From assembly GCA_024684395.1 (NCBI GenBank), contig JAIKWY010000142.1, forward strand, positions 1 to 64,000: 64,000 bases of DNA, given 5' to 3'. Under the pieces are notes generated by a model. The model saw only the letters and a program-made list of their open reading frames with translations. It searched no databases and was not told the origin of the DNA. The DNA comes from Oscillospiraceae bacterium. GTDB lineage: Bacteria > Bacillota > Clostridia > Oscillospirales > Ruminococcaceae. A program made the translations under genes and the position numbers. This document shows positions 50,437 through 59,294 of this stretch, piece after piece (the first letter of the stretch is position 1; every line of letters starts with the position of its first letter).

Positions 50437-51373
50437 GCAGACTGCGGATTATCTGAAAAATTGTGAGGATGTACACATCCTGATCCATCGCTCGCCGGAC
50501 GGCGACTGCATCGGTGCGGGCTATTCGCTCCAGGCGGTCTTCCGTCTGCTCGGCAAGCGTGCCAAGGTGCTGTGCGCCGACCCGATCCCAGCACGTTTCG
50601 ACTATCTGATGCCGAAGGAGCCGGAGGAGGACTTTGCGCCGAAGTGCATCATTTCCACCGATGTCTCTGACGAGAAGCTGTTCGGTTCGCTCGAACCGAT
50701 CTACGGCGGCAAGGTGGAGCTCTGCATCGACCACCATGTTTCCAATCTGTTCTATGCACAGAACGTTTTGCTCGAGCCGGATGCGGCTGCTGCCTGCGAG
50801 ACTCTTTATAAGGTATACCGGGCAATGGGCATCCGGTTCACCGAGCAGATCGCCATGTGCCTGTACACGGGCATTGCGACGGATACGGGGTGCTTCAAGT
50901 ACTCCAACGCCAACGCCGACACGCATATGTACACCTCCGAGATCATGCGGGAGTTCCCGGACATCCGCTATGACCTCATCAACCGTGCGATGTTCACGGT
51001 CAAGAGCCGTGGCGCACTCCAGGCGGAGATGATCATGCTTTCCAACATGGAATACCATTGTGACGGCAAGGTCACGCTCGTCTGGGCAACGCAGGATGTG
51101 TGTATGCAGAGCGGCGTGGATCCCAAGGACATGGAGGGCATCACCTCCATCGGTCTCCAGCCGGAGGGCGTGGAGATCGGTCTGACCGTCCGTGAACCGG
51201 AGCCGGGGCTGTACAAGGTCTCCATGCGTTCGGCACGGGACATCAATGTCTCGGCGCTGTGTACGCAGCTCGGCGGCGGCGGTCATGTCAAGGCAGCCGG
51301 CTGCACGATGACCGACTGCACTCGTGACGAGGTACGTGAGCGGCTCCTTGCAGTCGTCAGGACGGCACTATGA
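50417..51373 (+). CDS. nrnA: DHH/DHHA1 phosphoesterase, NrnA-like
   Basis: The 318-residue protein has the DHH motifs: LIHRSPDGDCIGAG (DxD), IISTDVSD, CIDHHVSN (DHH) and, at the end, GGGGHVKAAGC (DHHA1 substrate loop). It degrades short oligonucleotides and pAp in relatives, possibly including cyclic dinucleotide products. ATG 50417 overlaps the rbfA end, after ACGGAGGTTTCTG. The neighbours rbfA and truB are typical. Confidence 0.92.
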   Translation: MKQLTIEQTADYLKNCEDVHILIHRSPDGDCIGAGYSLQAVFRLLGKRAKVLCADPIPARFDYLMPKEPEEDFAPKCIISTDVSDEKLFGSLEPIYGGKVELCIDHHVSNLFYAQNVLLEPDAAAACETLYKVYRAMGIRFTEQIAMCLYTGIATDTGCFKYSNANADTHMYTSEIMREFPDIRYDLINRAMFTVKSRGALQAEMIMLSNMEYHCDGKVTLVWATQDVCMQSGVDPKDMEGITSIGLQPEGVEIGLTVREPEPGLYKVSMRSARDINVSALCTQLGGGGHVKAAGCTMTDCTRDEVRERLLAVVRTAL

Positions 51374-52275
51374 ACGGGATCCTGCTCATCAACAAGCCGC
51401 AGGGCTGGACATCGTTTGACGTGATCGGCAAGCTGCGGGGGATTTTGCACATGAAACGCCTCGGTCATGCCGGGACGCTCGATCCGATGGCAACAGGCGT
51501 GCTGCCGGTATTCGTCGGCTATGCGACAAAGGCGTGCGGCATTTTGCCGGACGACACAAAGGCATATACGGCGGGATTCCGGCTCGGACAGGTGAGCGAC
51601 ACGCTCGACTGCACGGGTACGATCCTCGAAACACACGAAATTGCGGGCATCACCGCCGAACAGATCACCGCTTTGTTCAGTGGCATGACAGGCGAAGTCA
51701 TGCAGCTGCCGCCGATGTATTCCGCCGTGAAGGTGGACGGCAAGAAGCTCTATGAACTCGCAAGGCAGGGCAAGACGGTGGAACGCACACCCCGGAAGGT
51801 CCGCATCGACGAACTGAAGCTGACGGCATACGACCCGGCAGCGGGCACCGGCACGCTACAGATCAAATGCGGCAGCGGGACTTATGTCCGGACGGTCATT
51901 GACGATCTCGGGCAGGCGCTCGGCTGCGGTGCGCTGATGACATCGCTCTGCCGGACGCTCTCGAACAATTTCATCATCGACAGATGCATCACCATCGAAC
52001 AGGCGCAGGCACTCAGTGATGCAGGCAGCATCGAAACGGCGATCATACCCATTGCGGAGGTGTTCCGTGTCCTGCCGCCGCTGCATCTGAATGAAGAGCA
52101 GACCCGGCTCTACCGCAACGGCGTGAAGCTCCGCCTGAACGAGCTAAAACTGCTGAGCGGCGGGCGATTTGCCGTTTACGGGACACCGGACGGCTTTCTC
52201 GGCACGGCTATTGCCGACCGGGAGAACCAGATACTCCGCATTGAACGCAATCTAAAGGAACCCCAGACTACCTGA
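51370..52275 (+). CDS. truB: tRNA pseudouridine-55 synthase TruB
   Basis: The 301-residue protein has NKPQGWTSFDVIGKL, the catalytic GHAGTLDPMATGVLPV (Asp39-type nucleophile), PMYSAVKVDGKKLYELARQG and KCGSGTYVRTVIDDLG. It modifies U55 of the tRNA T loop. It overlaps nrnA by 4 bases. Confidence 0.96.
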   Translation: MNGILLINKPQGWTSFDVIGKLRGILHMKRLGHAGTLDPMATGVLPVFVGYATKACGILPDDTKAYTAGFRLGQVSDTLDCTGTILETHEIAGITAEQITALFSGMTGEVMQLPPMYSAVKVDGKKLYELARQGKTVERTPRKVRIDELKLTAYDPAAGTGTLQIKCGSGTYVRTVIDDLGQALGCGALMTSLCRTLSNNFIIDRCITIEQAQALSDAGSIETAIIPIAEVFRVLPPLHLNEEQTRLYRNGVKLRLNELKLLSGGRFAVYGTPDGFLGTAIADRENQILRIERNLKEPQTT

Positions 52276-52322
52276 TCCGGCGTTAGCTGGCAAAATACAC
52301 ACCTGAACCGGAGGTGACATTT

Positions 52323-53231
52323 ATGAGTATGCAAAAACAAGCAGCCGTCGCGCTGGGCTTATTCGACGGCGTACACGAGGGGCACAGAGCCGTGCTCCAG
52401 GCGGCATACCGACAGAAGAAAAACGGCCTTGTGCCGAGCGTATTCACATTCCACTCCGAGATGGCTTCCCAGAAGCAGGCACCGGGCTATATCTACACGA
52501 CCCACCTGAAGACCCGGATCATGGAGGGCGACTGCAAGATGGAGCGCATCTATGCGCCGCCGTTCGAGCTCGTCAGCGCCATGACGGGTGACGAGTTCGT
52601 CAAGAGCGTTCTGTTTGAGCGCATGAAGGCAGCCTATGTCTGCTGCGGCAAGGATTTCCGCTTCGGCAAGGATGCCAAGTGGGATGTGGAGGATCTGAAA
52701 CGCCTCGGCGCACGCTACGGCTTTGATGTGGACGTGATCGACGATGTGCGCATCGGCGGGACGACCGTCTCTTCCCATGAGATCCGGGAGCTGCTGATGG
52801 AGGGCGACCTGAAAAAAGCCAATCTGCTCCTCGGCGACCCGTACATGCTCCGCGGCGAGGTCAGAGAAGGCGCACACCTGGGACATACCATCGGATTCCC
52901 GACGGCGAACCTGTGGTTCCATGAGGGACAGCTCGTGCCGAAATTCGGCGTCTATGCCTCCGAGACACGGACACCGGACGGCAGCTGGCACCGCTCTGTC
53001 ACCAACATCGGCATCAAGCCGACGGTACACTATGAGGGGATGCCGCTCTCCGAGACCTATATCGACGAGTTCTCCGGCTCTCTCTACGGCGAAAAGATCC
53101 GTGTCGTGCTGACCAAGCTCCTCCGTGAGGAGATGCAGTTCGGCTCGGTGGAGGAATTGCAGGCGCAGATGGAGAAGGATATGATCCAGCGCTGGCAGCT
53201 TTCAAAAAGCTATCACTTGTCTGACACATAA
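52323..53231 (+). CDS. ribF: Bifunctional riboflavin kinase / FAD synthetase
   Basis: The 302-residue protein has an N-terminal adenylyltransferase domain with AVALGLFDGVHEGHRAVL (GFFDGVHLGH type), VCCGKDFRFGKDA and VSSHEIRELL, and a C-terminal flavokinase domain with LGHTIGFPTANLWF and KFGVYASE. It makes FMN and FAD from riboflavin. ATG 52323 is 7 bases after GGAGGT; the GTG at 52314 lies within that site. It ends the translation cluster. Confidence 0.94.
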   Translation: MSMQKQAAVALGLFDGVHEGHRAVLQAAYRQKKNGLVPSVFTFHSEMASQKQAPGYIYTTHLKTRIMEGDCKMERIYAPPFELVSAMTGDEFVKSVLFERMKAAYVCCGKDFRFGKDAKWDVEDLKRLGARYGFDVDVIDDVRIGGTTVSSHEIRELLMEGDLKKANLLLGDPYMLRGEVREGAHLGHTIGFPTANLWFHEGQLVPKFGVYASETRTPDGSWHRSVTNIGIKPTVHYEGMPLSETYIDEFSGSLYGEKIRVVLTKLLREEMQFGSVEELQAQMEKDMIQRWQLSKSYHLSDT

Positions 53232-53306
53232 GCATACTATACTATAATCTGGCAGGCAGGACATGTCTGCCCGTGAAAGTGAAGAATAAGGAGGGAAAAG
53301 TTCCCT

Positions 53307-54269
53307 ATGATCGAAGTCAGAAATCTGACGAAGCACTACGGCGACAAAAAGGCTGTGAATGACATCAGCTTCACCGTTGAGGACGGCGAGATCCTGGGCT
53401 TCCTGGGACCGAACGGTGCCGGCAAGTCCACGACCATGAACATGCTCACCGGCTATATCTCCTCGACCTCCGGTCAGGTGCTCATCAACGGCACCGACAT
53501 CCTTGAAGACCCGATCAAGGCGAAGGCGTGCATCGGCTATCTCCCGGAGATCCCGCCGCTGTACCTCGATATGACGGTCAAGAGCTATCTGAATTTTGTC
53601 TTTGACCTGAAAAAATGTAAGCTCCCCAGACGCTCCCATCTCCGGGACGTCCTGAAGCTCTGCAAGATCGACGATGTGGAGAACCGCCTCATCAAGAACC
53701 TGTCCAAGGGCTACAAGCAGCGTGTCGGACTGGCGCAGGCGCTCATCGGCAACCCGCCGGTGCTCATCCTCGACGAGCCGACGGTCGGTCTTGACCCGAA
53801 GCAGATGGTCGAGATCCGTACCCTCATCAAGAAGCTCGGCAAGAACCACACGGTCATCCTGAGTTCCCACATCCTCTCGGAGATCCAGATGGTCTGCGAC
53901 CGGGTCATCATCATCAACCACGGCGTTGTGGCTGCGAATGACACGGCGACCCGCCTTTCCGAGAAGGTCTCCACCGACCACCGCATCATCGTGCGCATGG
54001 AGGGCGAGCGTGTTGCCATCTTACAGGCGATCCGTGCGCTCGACGGCATCAAGTATGTCCGTGCGGACATGGAGCGTGAGCCGGGCATCTGGGAATACGA
54101 GATCGAAGCCGAGCCCGGACGGGACATCCGCCGGGACATCAACCGCCTTGCCCGTGAGAACGAGTGGAACATCCTGATGCTCAAGACCATGGAAATGACC
54201 CTCGAGGACATCTTCCTCAAGATCACGATGGGCGAGCATATCGAGCTGGGAAAGGGGGCTGCTAAGTAA
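53307..54269 (+). CDS. ABC transporter ATP-binding protein, GldA-like
   Basis: The 320-residue protein is a complete ABC ATPase: GPNGAGKSTTMNMLTG (Walker A), signature LSKGYKQRVGLAQAL, VLILDEPTVGLDP (Walker B) and the switch His in LSSHILSE. A C-terminal extension of about 90 residues, typical of the ABC-2 exporter subfamily, follows. With the permease, GldG-like and DUF4340 proteins it forms one export/envelope system. RBS: AAGGAGGGAAAAGTTCC. It overlaps the permease gene by 1 base. Confidence 0.93.
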   Translation: MIEVRNLTKHYGDKKAVNDISFTVEDGEILGFLGPNGAGKSTTMNMLTGYISSTSGQVLINGTDILEDPIKAKACIGYLPEIPPLYLDMTVKSYLNFVFDLKKCKLPRRSHLRDVLKLCKIDDVENRLIKNLSKGYKQRVGLAQALIGNPPVLILDEPTVGLDPKQMVEIRTLIKKLGKNHTVILSSHILSEIQMVCDRVIIINHGVVAANDTATRLSEKVSTDHRIIVRMEGERVAILQAIRALDGIKYVRADMEREPGIWEYEIEAEPGRDIRRDINRLARENEWNILMLKTMEMTLEDIFLKITMGEHIELGKGAAK

Positions 54270-54985
54270 TGGGTGCGATCTATCGCAGAGAAATAGGCGC
54301 TTTCTTCACCTCAAGCATCGCCTATGTGTTCCTGAGCGTATTCTATATCATCACCGGATTTTTCTTCTTCCTGGTCAACCTGGGCAATTCCTCCGCAGAC
54401 CTGAGCTTTGTCTGCCTGACCATGTTCATCATCAGCATTCTGCTGATCCCGCTGCTGACGATGCGTCTGTTCAGCGAGGAGAAGAAGCAGCGCACCGAGC
54501 AGGGGCTCCTGACGGCACCTGTCCCGCTGACGAGCATCGTGCTGGGCAAGTACTTTGCGGCGCTGACGGTCTATGCCATTGCGGCGTCCATCATGTTCCT
54601 CTACGGCGTGATGCTGTCGCTCTTCGGCACGGTGGCATGGCTCACCTTGCTGTCGAATTTCATAGCGCTGCTCTTTGTGGGCGCTGCGTTCATTGCCGTG
54701 GGTCTGTTTATCTCGGCGCTGACGGAAAACCAGGTCGTTGCGGCGATCGGCGGCGTGGCAAGTCTGCTGGCATTTTTGCTGGTACACTTTGCGGCATCGC
54801 TGGTCGGGAACTATGCAAGTCTGGGCTGGCTCCAGTCCATCCTGAATTTCCTGTCATTCTACAGCAGATATTATGAATTTACCTGCGGTATCTTCAATCT
54901 CTCGAGCGTGCTGTTCTTTGTCAGCGTAGCGGTGCTGTTCAACTTCTTCACCGTCCGTGTGTTCGAGAAGAGACGCTGGAGCTGA
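54269..54985 (+). CDS. ABC-2 type permease, GldF-like
   Basis: The 238-residue protein has six membrane spans (SIAYVFLSVFYIITGFFFF, MFIISILLIPLLTMRLF, ALTVYAIAASIMFLYGVML and three more) and the conserved EEKKQRTEQGLLTAPV loop that meets the ATPase. It should form the membrane channel of the transporter with the gene upstream. The substrate is unknown. Confidence 0.92.
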   Translation: MGAIYRREIGAFFTSSIAYVFLSVFYIITGFFFFLVNLGNSSADLSFVCLTMFIISILLIPLLTMRLFSEEKKQRTEQGLLTAPVPLTSIVLGKYFAALTVYAIAASIMFLYGVMLSLFGTVAWLTLLSNFIALLFVGAAFIAVGLFISALTENQVVAAIGGVASLLAFLLVHFAASLVGNYASLGWLQSILNFLSFYSRYYEFTCGIFNLSSVLFFVSVAVLFNFFTVRVFEKRRWS

Positions 54986-54998
54986 GGAGGTGCGCAAC

Positions 54999-56624
54999 AT
55001 GGCAGAAGAAAAGAAGAACAAGCAGGATACGCCTGCTGATAAAGCAGCTCCGGAGAAGACCGAGAAGGCTGCTTCGGAGAAAAAGGAAGCCGACAAAACG
55101 GCTGAGGCTACTGAGAAGCCCAAGAAAAAGCGTGACCCCGCCATGATCAAGAAGCTCAAGTACGGCGGTGTTGCAACGGCGATCACCTGCGTGGTCGTGG
55201 CAGTTGTGGTACTGGTGAATGTGCTTGTGAGCCGTCTGGTGGAGCGCTATCCGCTGAAGATCGACCTGACCGACAACGGCATGTTCGAGATCAGCGAGCA
55301 GACCGAGACCTATCTGAAGGATCTGGACAAGGACGTCAACTTCACGGTGCTCATGTCCGAGAATACCTTTGAGACCAACGGCATCACCTACAAGATGATC
55401 TCCGAGATGCTCAACCGCTATACCCAGTATTCCAACAAGATCCATCTGACCTATGCGGATCCCACCGCCAACCCGGATGTGGTGAGCCGCTACCAGAAGA
55501 GCTATGCCGGTACGCTGGCAGAGAGCGACATCATCGTTTCCGATGCGGCAGATGACACCAAGATGCGTGTTGTCAAGCTGTCCTCTCTGGTAAGCTATGA
55601 CCAGCAGCGCAACACCTACAATTTCGTGGGCGAGCAGAACCTCACCGCAGCACTGCTGTATGTGACCGATGCGAACCCCATCAGCGTGGCGATCCTTGCC
55701 ACCGGCAACGGCAGCCCGCTCTACAACACCAGCAACAACTACTCCGTCGGCATGTTCAGCTCGCTGCTCGCAAGCAACGGCTATGACGTGGAGGTCATCG
55801 ACATCTACACCGACACGCTCGACCCGGAGAAATACGACATGGCAGTGCTCCCGGCACCGGTCAATGACCTGACGCCCTCTGCCATCGAGATGATCACGAG
55901 CTTCCTTTACAACGACGGCAAGTATGACAAGAACATGGTCTACTTCGCAGACTTCACGCAGGGCGAGACCCCGAACGTGGACGAGATGCTCTCTACCTGG
56001 GGCATCGAGGTGACGAAGAACCTGGCACTCGAAGGCAACAGCGGCGCTGCCCAGCAGGTAACGCTGACTGTCGGCACGGCAGCCGTTCCGGCAGTGACGA
56101 TCGCCGACGAGAGCTATTCCGAGGGCATGATCAACACCACGCTCCCGATCGTGGCACCGCTGTGCCGTCCGATCAACCTGCTGTGGGAAAGCACCACGAG
56201 CGGCATCACCACCTCCGTGCTCCAGACCTCCGATACGATCTATCTCAGCGAGATGGGCAAGAGCACCGAGGACGCCGACAAGACCCCTGCTGGCAAGCAG
56301 ACGGTCATGGCTGTGACCTCCAGAAAGCAGATGATCGACAATGTACAGCACGGCAGCAGCATCATGGTCATCGGTTCCATGATGGTCGCTGACTATATGG
56401 TATTGCAGAATGCATCCTATAACAATGCCACCTTCCTCGTGAACGCCGTGAACGTGATGACCGGCAAGACCAACAGCGTTGTCATCTCCGGCAAGTCCAT
56501 CGAGGAGCCGACTGTTGCCATCACGACCAAGAATGCCATCGGCATGATGGTAGTAGTCTTCCTGATCCCGCTGGTGATCATCGTTGTCGGTATTGTTGTT
56601 ATCGCAAGGAGAAAGAACAGATGA
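54999..56624 (+). CDS. GldG-family membrane protein (ABC-type uncharacterised transport)
   Basis: The 541-residue protein has a Lys/Glu/Ala-rich cytosolic start, a span at about residues 55-75 (VATAITCVVVAVVVLVNVLV), a large external GldG-like domain (PLKIDLTDNGMFEISEQTET is the family opening), and a C-terminal span (GMMVVVFLIPLVIIVVGIVV). GldG proteins act with GldA/F transporters in secretion or gliding in Bacteroidetes; here, in a Firmicute, the export role is inferred. ATG 54999 follows GAGGAGGTGCGCAAC. It overlaps the next gene by 4 bases. Confidence 0.88.
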   Translation: MAEEKKNKQDTPADKAAPEKTEKAASEKKEADKTAEATEKPKKKRDPAMIKKLKYGGVATAITCVVVAVVVLVNVLVSRLVERYPLKIDLTDNGMFEISEQTETYLKDLDKDVNFTVLMSENTFETNGITYKMISEMLNRYTQYSNKIHLTYADPTANPDVVSRYQKSYAGTLAESDIIVSDAADDTKMRVVKLSSLVSYDQQRNTYNFVGEQNLTAALLYVTDANPISVAILATGNGSPLYNTSNNYSVGMFSSLLASNGYDVEVIDIYTDTLDPEKYDMAVLPAPVNDLTPSAIEMITSFLYNDGKYDKNMVYFADFTQGETPNVDEMLSTWGIEVTKNLALEGNSGAAQQVTLTVGTAAVPAVTIADESYSEGMINTTLPIVAPLCRPINLLWESTTSGITTSVLQTSDTIYLSEMGKSTEDADKTPAGKQTVMAVTSRKQMIDNVQHGSSIMVIGSMMVADYMVLQNASYNNATFLVNAVNVMTGKTNSVVISGKSIEEPTVAITTKNAIGMMVVVFLIPLVIIVVGIVVIARRKNR

Positions 56625-58201
56625 GTGACGAGAATCAGAAGCAGGAATCCGTCTATGTTGCCGAGAATGCGACCGAGGAGGCAGAGACCATCTTCGGCGC
56701 ATCACCGGTGCAGACGGCTGCCCCTGAGAAAAAAGGCGGTCTCTCCCGGAATGTGAAGTGGCTGATCGCCGGAATCTGTGCGGTGGTACTGCTCGGCGGC
56801 GGTCTGACAGCTGTCCTGCTGCTGCAAAAGCCGGAGGAGCCTGCCGATTCCGTATCAGATACGCAGGAGAAAATCCGCCTGAACAACAGCGGCACCGATG
56901 AGGTCACGAGCATCGACATCAAGGGCAAGGAGAACGGCGATTTCACCGTGGATCTTGTCTCGAAGGGCGACACGACCGTCAAGAGCGTCTACGGCATTTC
57001 CGGTCTGGACGACGTGATGCTCGACACCAATCTTGTCGGCACGCTGATCGACAACGGCAATGCCCTCGAAGCGGACAGCCTTGTCGCCGAAAAGGGCGCA
57101 GACCTGTCGATCTACGGGCTTGCGGAGCCCTCTGTCGCTGTCACGATGCACTATGCGGACGGGCAGACGTTCACGTTCGGCGTGGGCGATGCGGCACCGA
57201 CCGGCTCGGCACAGACCTACTGCGAGGTGGACGGCAATGTGTACCTCGTGCGCAATTCCTTACTGGCTAATTATCTGAAAAAACCGGAGCAGTTCGTCTC
57301 CCCGATCGTCCTGCCGGAGCCCTCGGATGAGGACTACCCCATCGTGCAGTCCGTGCTGGTGGAGCGGGATGACCTTGACTATGACATTCTGCTCGAATAC
57401 GACTATGAGGGTGCGGATGACGATACCGTCGGCGGTACGGCGGCAACGCATGTCATGACGCAGCCGACCTACGCCTATCTCAGCCCGGATAAGTCCGTGA
57501 AGATCACCAACGGCATGTTCGGTCTGACGGCGATCGCTGTGGATACCGTTCACCCGACCGAACAGGATCTCAGGGAGAAGGGGCTCGACAAGCCGTTCTG
57601 CCTTGTCACGATGAAATGCGATGACGGCACGCTCCACGAGCTGCGGCTCGGCAATGCCTATGAGACAGAGCTGGGCGCCGCCTGCTACTATGCGACATTC
57701 GACGATGTGCCGATCATCTACGGTCTGACACAGGACGATGCGGCATGGGGCACTGTCATGCCGGGCGACATCACCTCGGCAAGCGTCTTTGTGACGATGG
57801 TTTGGGATATCGGCAGCCTCGATGTCAAGACCCCGGACGGCACCGTGCAGTTCAAGGGCACGGGCGATGACAAGGAGACCTATGAGGTGACCAAGGACGG
57901 CGCCGCCTGCGATACCGAGCGGTTCCGCCAGTTCTATCACTTCCTGCTGAGCATCTACGGCGAGGAGATGTACTACGACGCCCTTCCGGAGACCGATCCG
58001 GATGTCACCATCCATCTGCATACGCAGAACGACAAGCAGGACTATACAGTCTCGTTCTACAAGCTGTCGGATATGAAGACGCTCGTAGCACGGGACGGCG
58101 GCTCGGCATTCGTCATCCGCACCTCCTGCCTGAACATGCTGCTGCACAATCTGGAGATCATCGACGATCCCGACCAGGAGATCTCCCTGACATGGCAATA
58201 A
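56621..58201 (+). CDS. DUF4340 membrane-anchored protein
   Basis: The 526-residue protein has a span at about residues 47-67 (WLIAGICAVVLLGGGLTAVL) and a large external domain. The core contains DUF4340-like repeats of a lipocalin-like strand pattern (SIYGLAEPSVAVTMHYADGQ, KGLDKPFCLVTMKCDDGTLH). It closes the four-gene Gld-type set and probably acts outside the membrane with the GldG-like protein. The function is unknown. Confidence 0.86.
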   Translation: MSDENQKQESVYVAENATEEAETIFGASPVQTAAPEKKGGLSRNVKWLIAGICAVVLLGGGLTAVLLLQKPEEPADSVSDTQEKIRLNNSGTDEVTSIDIKGKENGDFTVDLVSKGDTTVKSVYGISGLDDVMLDTNLVGTLIDNGNALEADSLVAEKGADLSIYGLAEPSVAVTMHYADGQTFTFGVGDAAPTGSAQTYCEVDGNVYLVRNSLLANYLKKPEQFVSPIVLPEPSDEDYPIVQSVLVERDDLDYDILLEYDYEGADDDTVGGTAATHVMTQPTYAYLSPDKSVKITNGMFGLTAIAVDTVHPTEQDLREKGLDKPFCLVTMKCDDGTLHELRLGNAYETELGAACYYATFDDVPIIYGLTQDDAAWGTVMPGDITSASVFVTMVWDIGSLDVKTPDGTVQFKGTGDDKETYEVTKDGAACDTERFRQFYHFLLSIYGEEMYYDALPETDPDVTIHLHTQNDKQDYTVSFYKLSDMKTLVARDGGSAFVIRTSCLNMLLHNLEIIDDPDQEISLTWQ

Positions 58202-58265
58202 GCGCTTCAAAGTAAGAAAAGTAATGAGAAGTCAGACAGACTTCGTATCCGAAAGGAGAATGATT

Positions 58266-58538
58266 ATGGCTTTTATGATGTACAAAGGATGCCCGCTGGT
58301 ACGCTGTGGGAATGATATCTACTACGGCTACATGAACGAGGACTATGTTGTATGGCTTCAGACGGAATCCCCCAAGGAGATCGACGGCATCGCCGTTTCC
58401 CAGAACGTGAAATTCTACCTGATGTCCACCGATGACAAGCTCAACCCCATTGAGCGGGTCGTCAAGAACGGTGAGCGTCCGACCCTCTATGAAGCGCTTG
58501 ATGTAGCAACGACCTGGCTGAACAAGGCGAATGCATGA
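58266..58538 (+). CDS. Small conserved-looking protein, unknown
   Basis: The 90-residue protein begins MAFMMYKGCPLVRCGNDIYY and has a beta-rich middle (YVVWLQTESPKEIDGIAVSQ) and a C-terminal helix. No membrane span or motif is recognised. ATG 58266 is 7 bases after AGGAG; the ATG at 58260 is too close. The cyclophilin lipoprotein start lies inside its end region. Confidence 0.7.
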   Translation: MAFMMYKGCPLVRCGNDIYYGYMNEDYVVWLQTESPKEIDGIAVSQNVKFYLMSTDDKLNPIERVVKNGERPTLYEALDVATTWLNKANA

Positions 58539-58548
58539 GGTGGCAGGC

Positions 58549-59157
58549 ATGAGAAGAAAACTGCTTGCACTGCTGACAGCCGGACTGATCCTCTGCGGCT
58601 TGTTTGTGCTGACAGGCTGCGGTGAGGAGACCATCCCGGAGGATGCGATCGTCATCACGCTCTATCCCGAGAAGGCGCCGATCGCCTGTGAGAATTTTGA
58701 ATCGCTCGTAAAACAGGGCTTCTACAACGGCGTGGTCTTCCACCGCATCAGAGATGACTTCATGGCACAGGGCGGTGATCCAACTGGCACCGGCATGGGC
58801 GGCTCCGGAAAGACGATCAAGGGCGAATTTGCTGCCAACGGCGTGGAAAACGACCTGCATCATGGCAGGGGCATCGTTTCGATGGCACGCAGCTCGAACT
58901 ATGATTCCGCTTCGAGCCAGTTCTTCATCTGCTATACGGACTGCGACTTCCTCGACGGGAATTATGCAGCATTTGGTGAAGTCACCCAGGGCATGGAGAT
59001 CGTGGACAGCTTCTTACAGGTGGAGCGTGTGGTCGGAAGCGACCGTGCTGTTTCCTCCCCGACCAAGCCGATCCGGATGGAGAAGGTCAAGATGGTCTCT
59101 GACGACGAGGAAGGACACCCCCGTGTCATGATCCTCATGAATGATTTTCTTTCATAA
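58549..59157 (+). CDS. Lipoprotein peptidyl-prolyl cis-trans isomerase (cyclophilin)
   Basis: The 202-residue protein has a signal peptide with lipobox LTGC (Cys24) and a cyclophilin domain: APIACENFESLVKQGFYNG, VVFHRIRDDFMAQGGDPTGTG (active-site Arg and Phe), SMARSSNYDSASSQFFICYT and FAAFGEVTQGMEIVD-like end. It probably aids folding of exported proteins at the outer face of the membrane. ATG 58549 follows GAGGTGGCAGGC. Confidence 0.92.
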   Translation: MRRKLLALLTAGLILCGLFVLTGCGEETIPEDAIVITLYPEKAPIACENFESLVKQGFYNGVVFHRIRDDFMAQGGDPTGTGMGGSGKTIKGEFAANGVENDLHHGRGIVSMARSSNYDSASSQFFICYTDCDFLDGNYAAFGEVTQGMEIVDSFLQVERVVGSDRAVSSPTKPIRMEKVKMVSDDEEGHPRVMILMNDFLS

Positions 59158-59163
59158 CAGAAA

Positions 59164-59203
59164 AGAGCAGGCTGATGCGAGATCAGCCTGCTCTGTCTTT
59201 TTT
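59164..59203 (+). terminator. Terminator of the cyclophilin gene
   Basis: AGAGCAGGCTGAT-GCGAG-ATCAGCCTGCTCT, then a T-run. Confidence 0.93.
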
Positions 59204-59240
59204 AGCTTTGAGGATCAGTATGAATCGGATGATCTGTAAA

Positions 59241-59280
59241 AGAAACAGGCTGATGTGCGGAACATCAGCCTGTTATTTTC
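59241..59280 (-). terminator. Terminator of the polytopic membrane protein gene
   Basis: AACAGGCTGATGT-GCGGA-ACATCAGCCTGTT. Its stem core AGGCTGAT is shared with the neighbouring terminator, suggesting one was copied from the other. Confidence 0.88.
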
Positions 59281-59294
59281 TATCTCAGCCCGGT

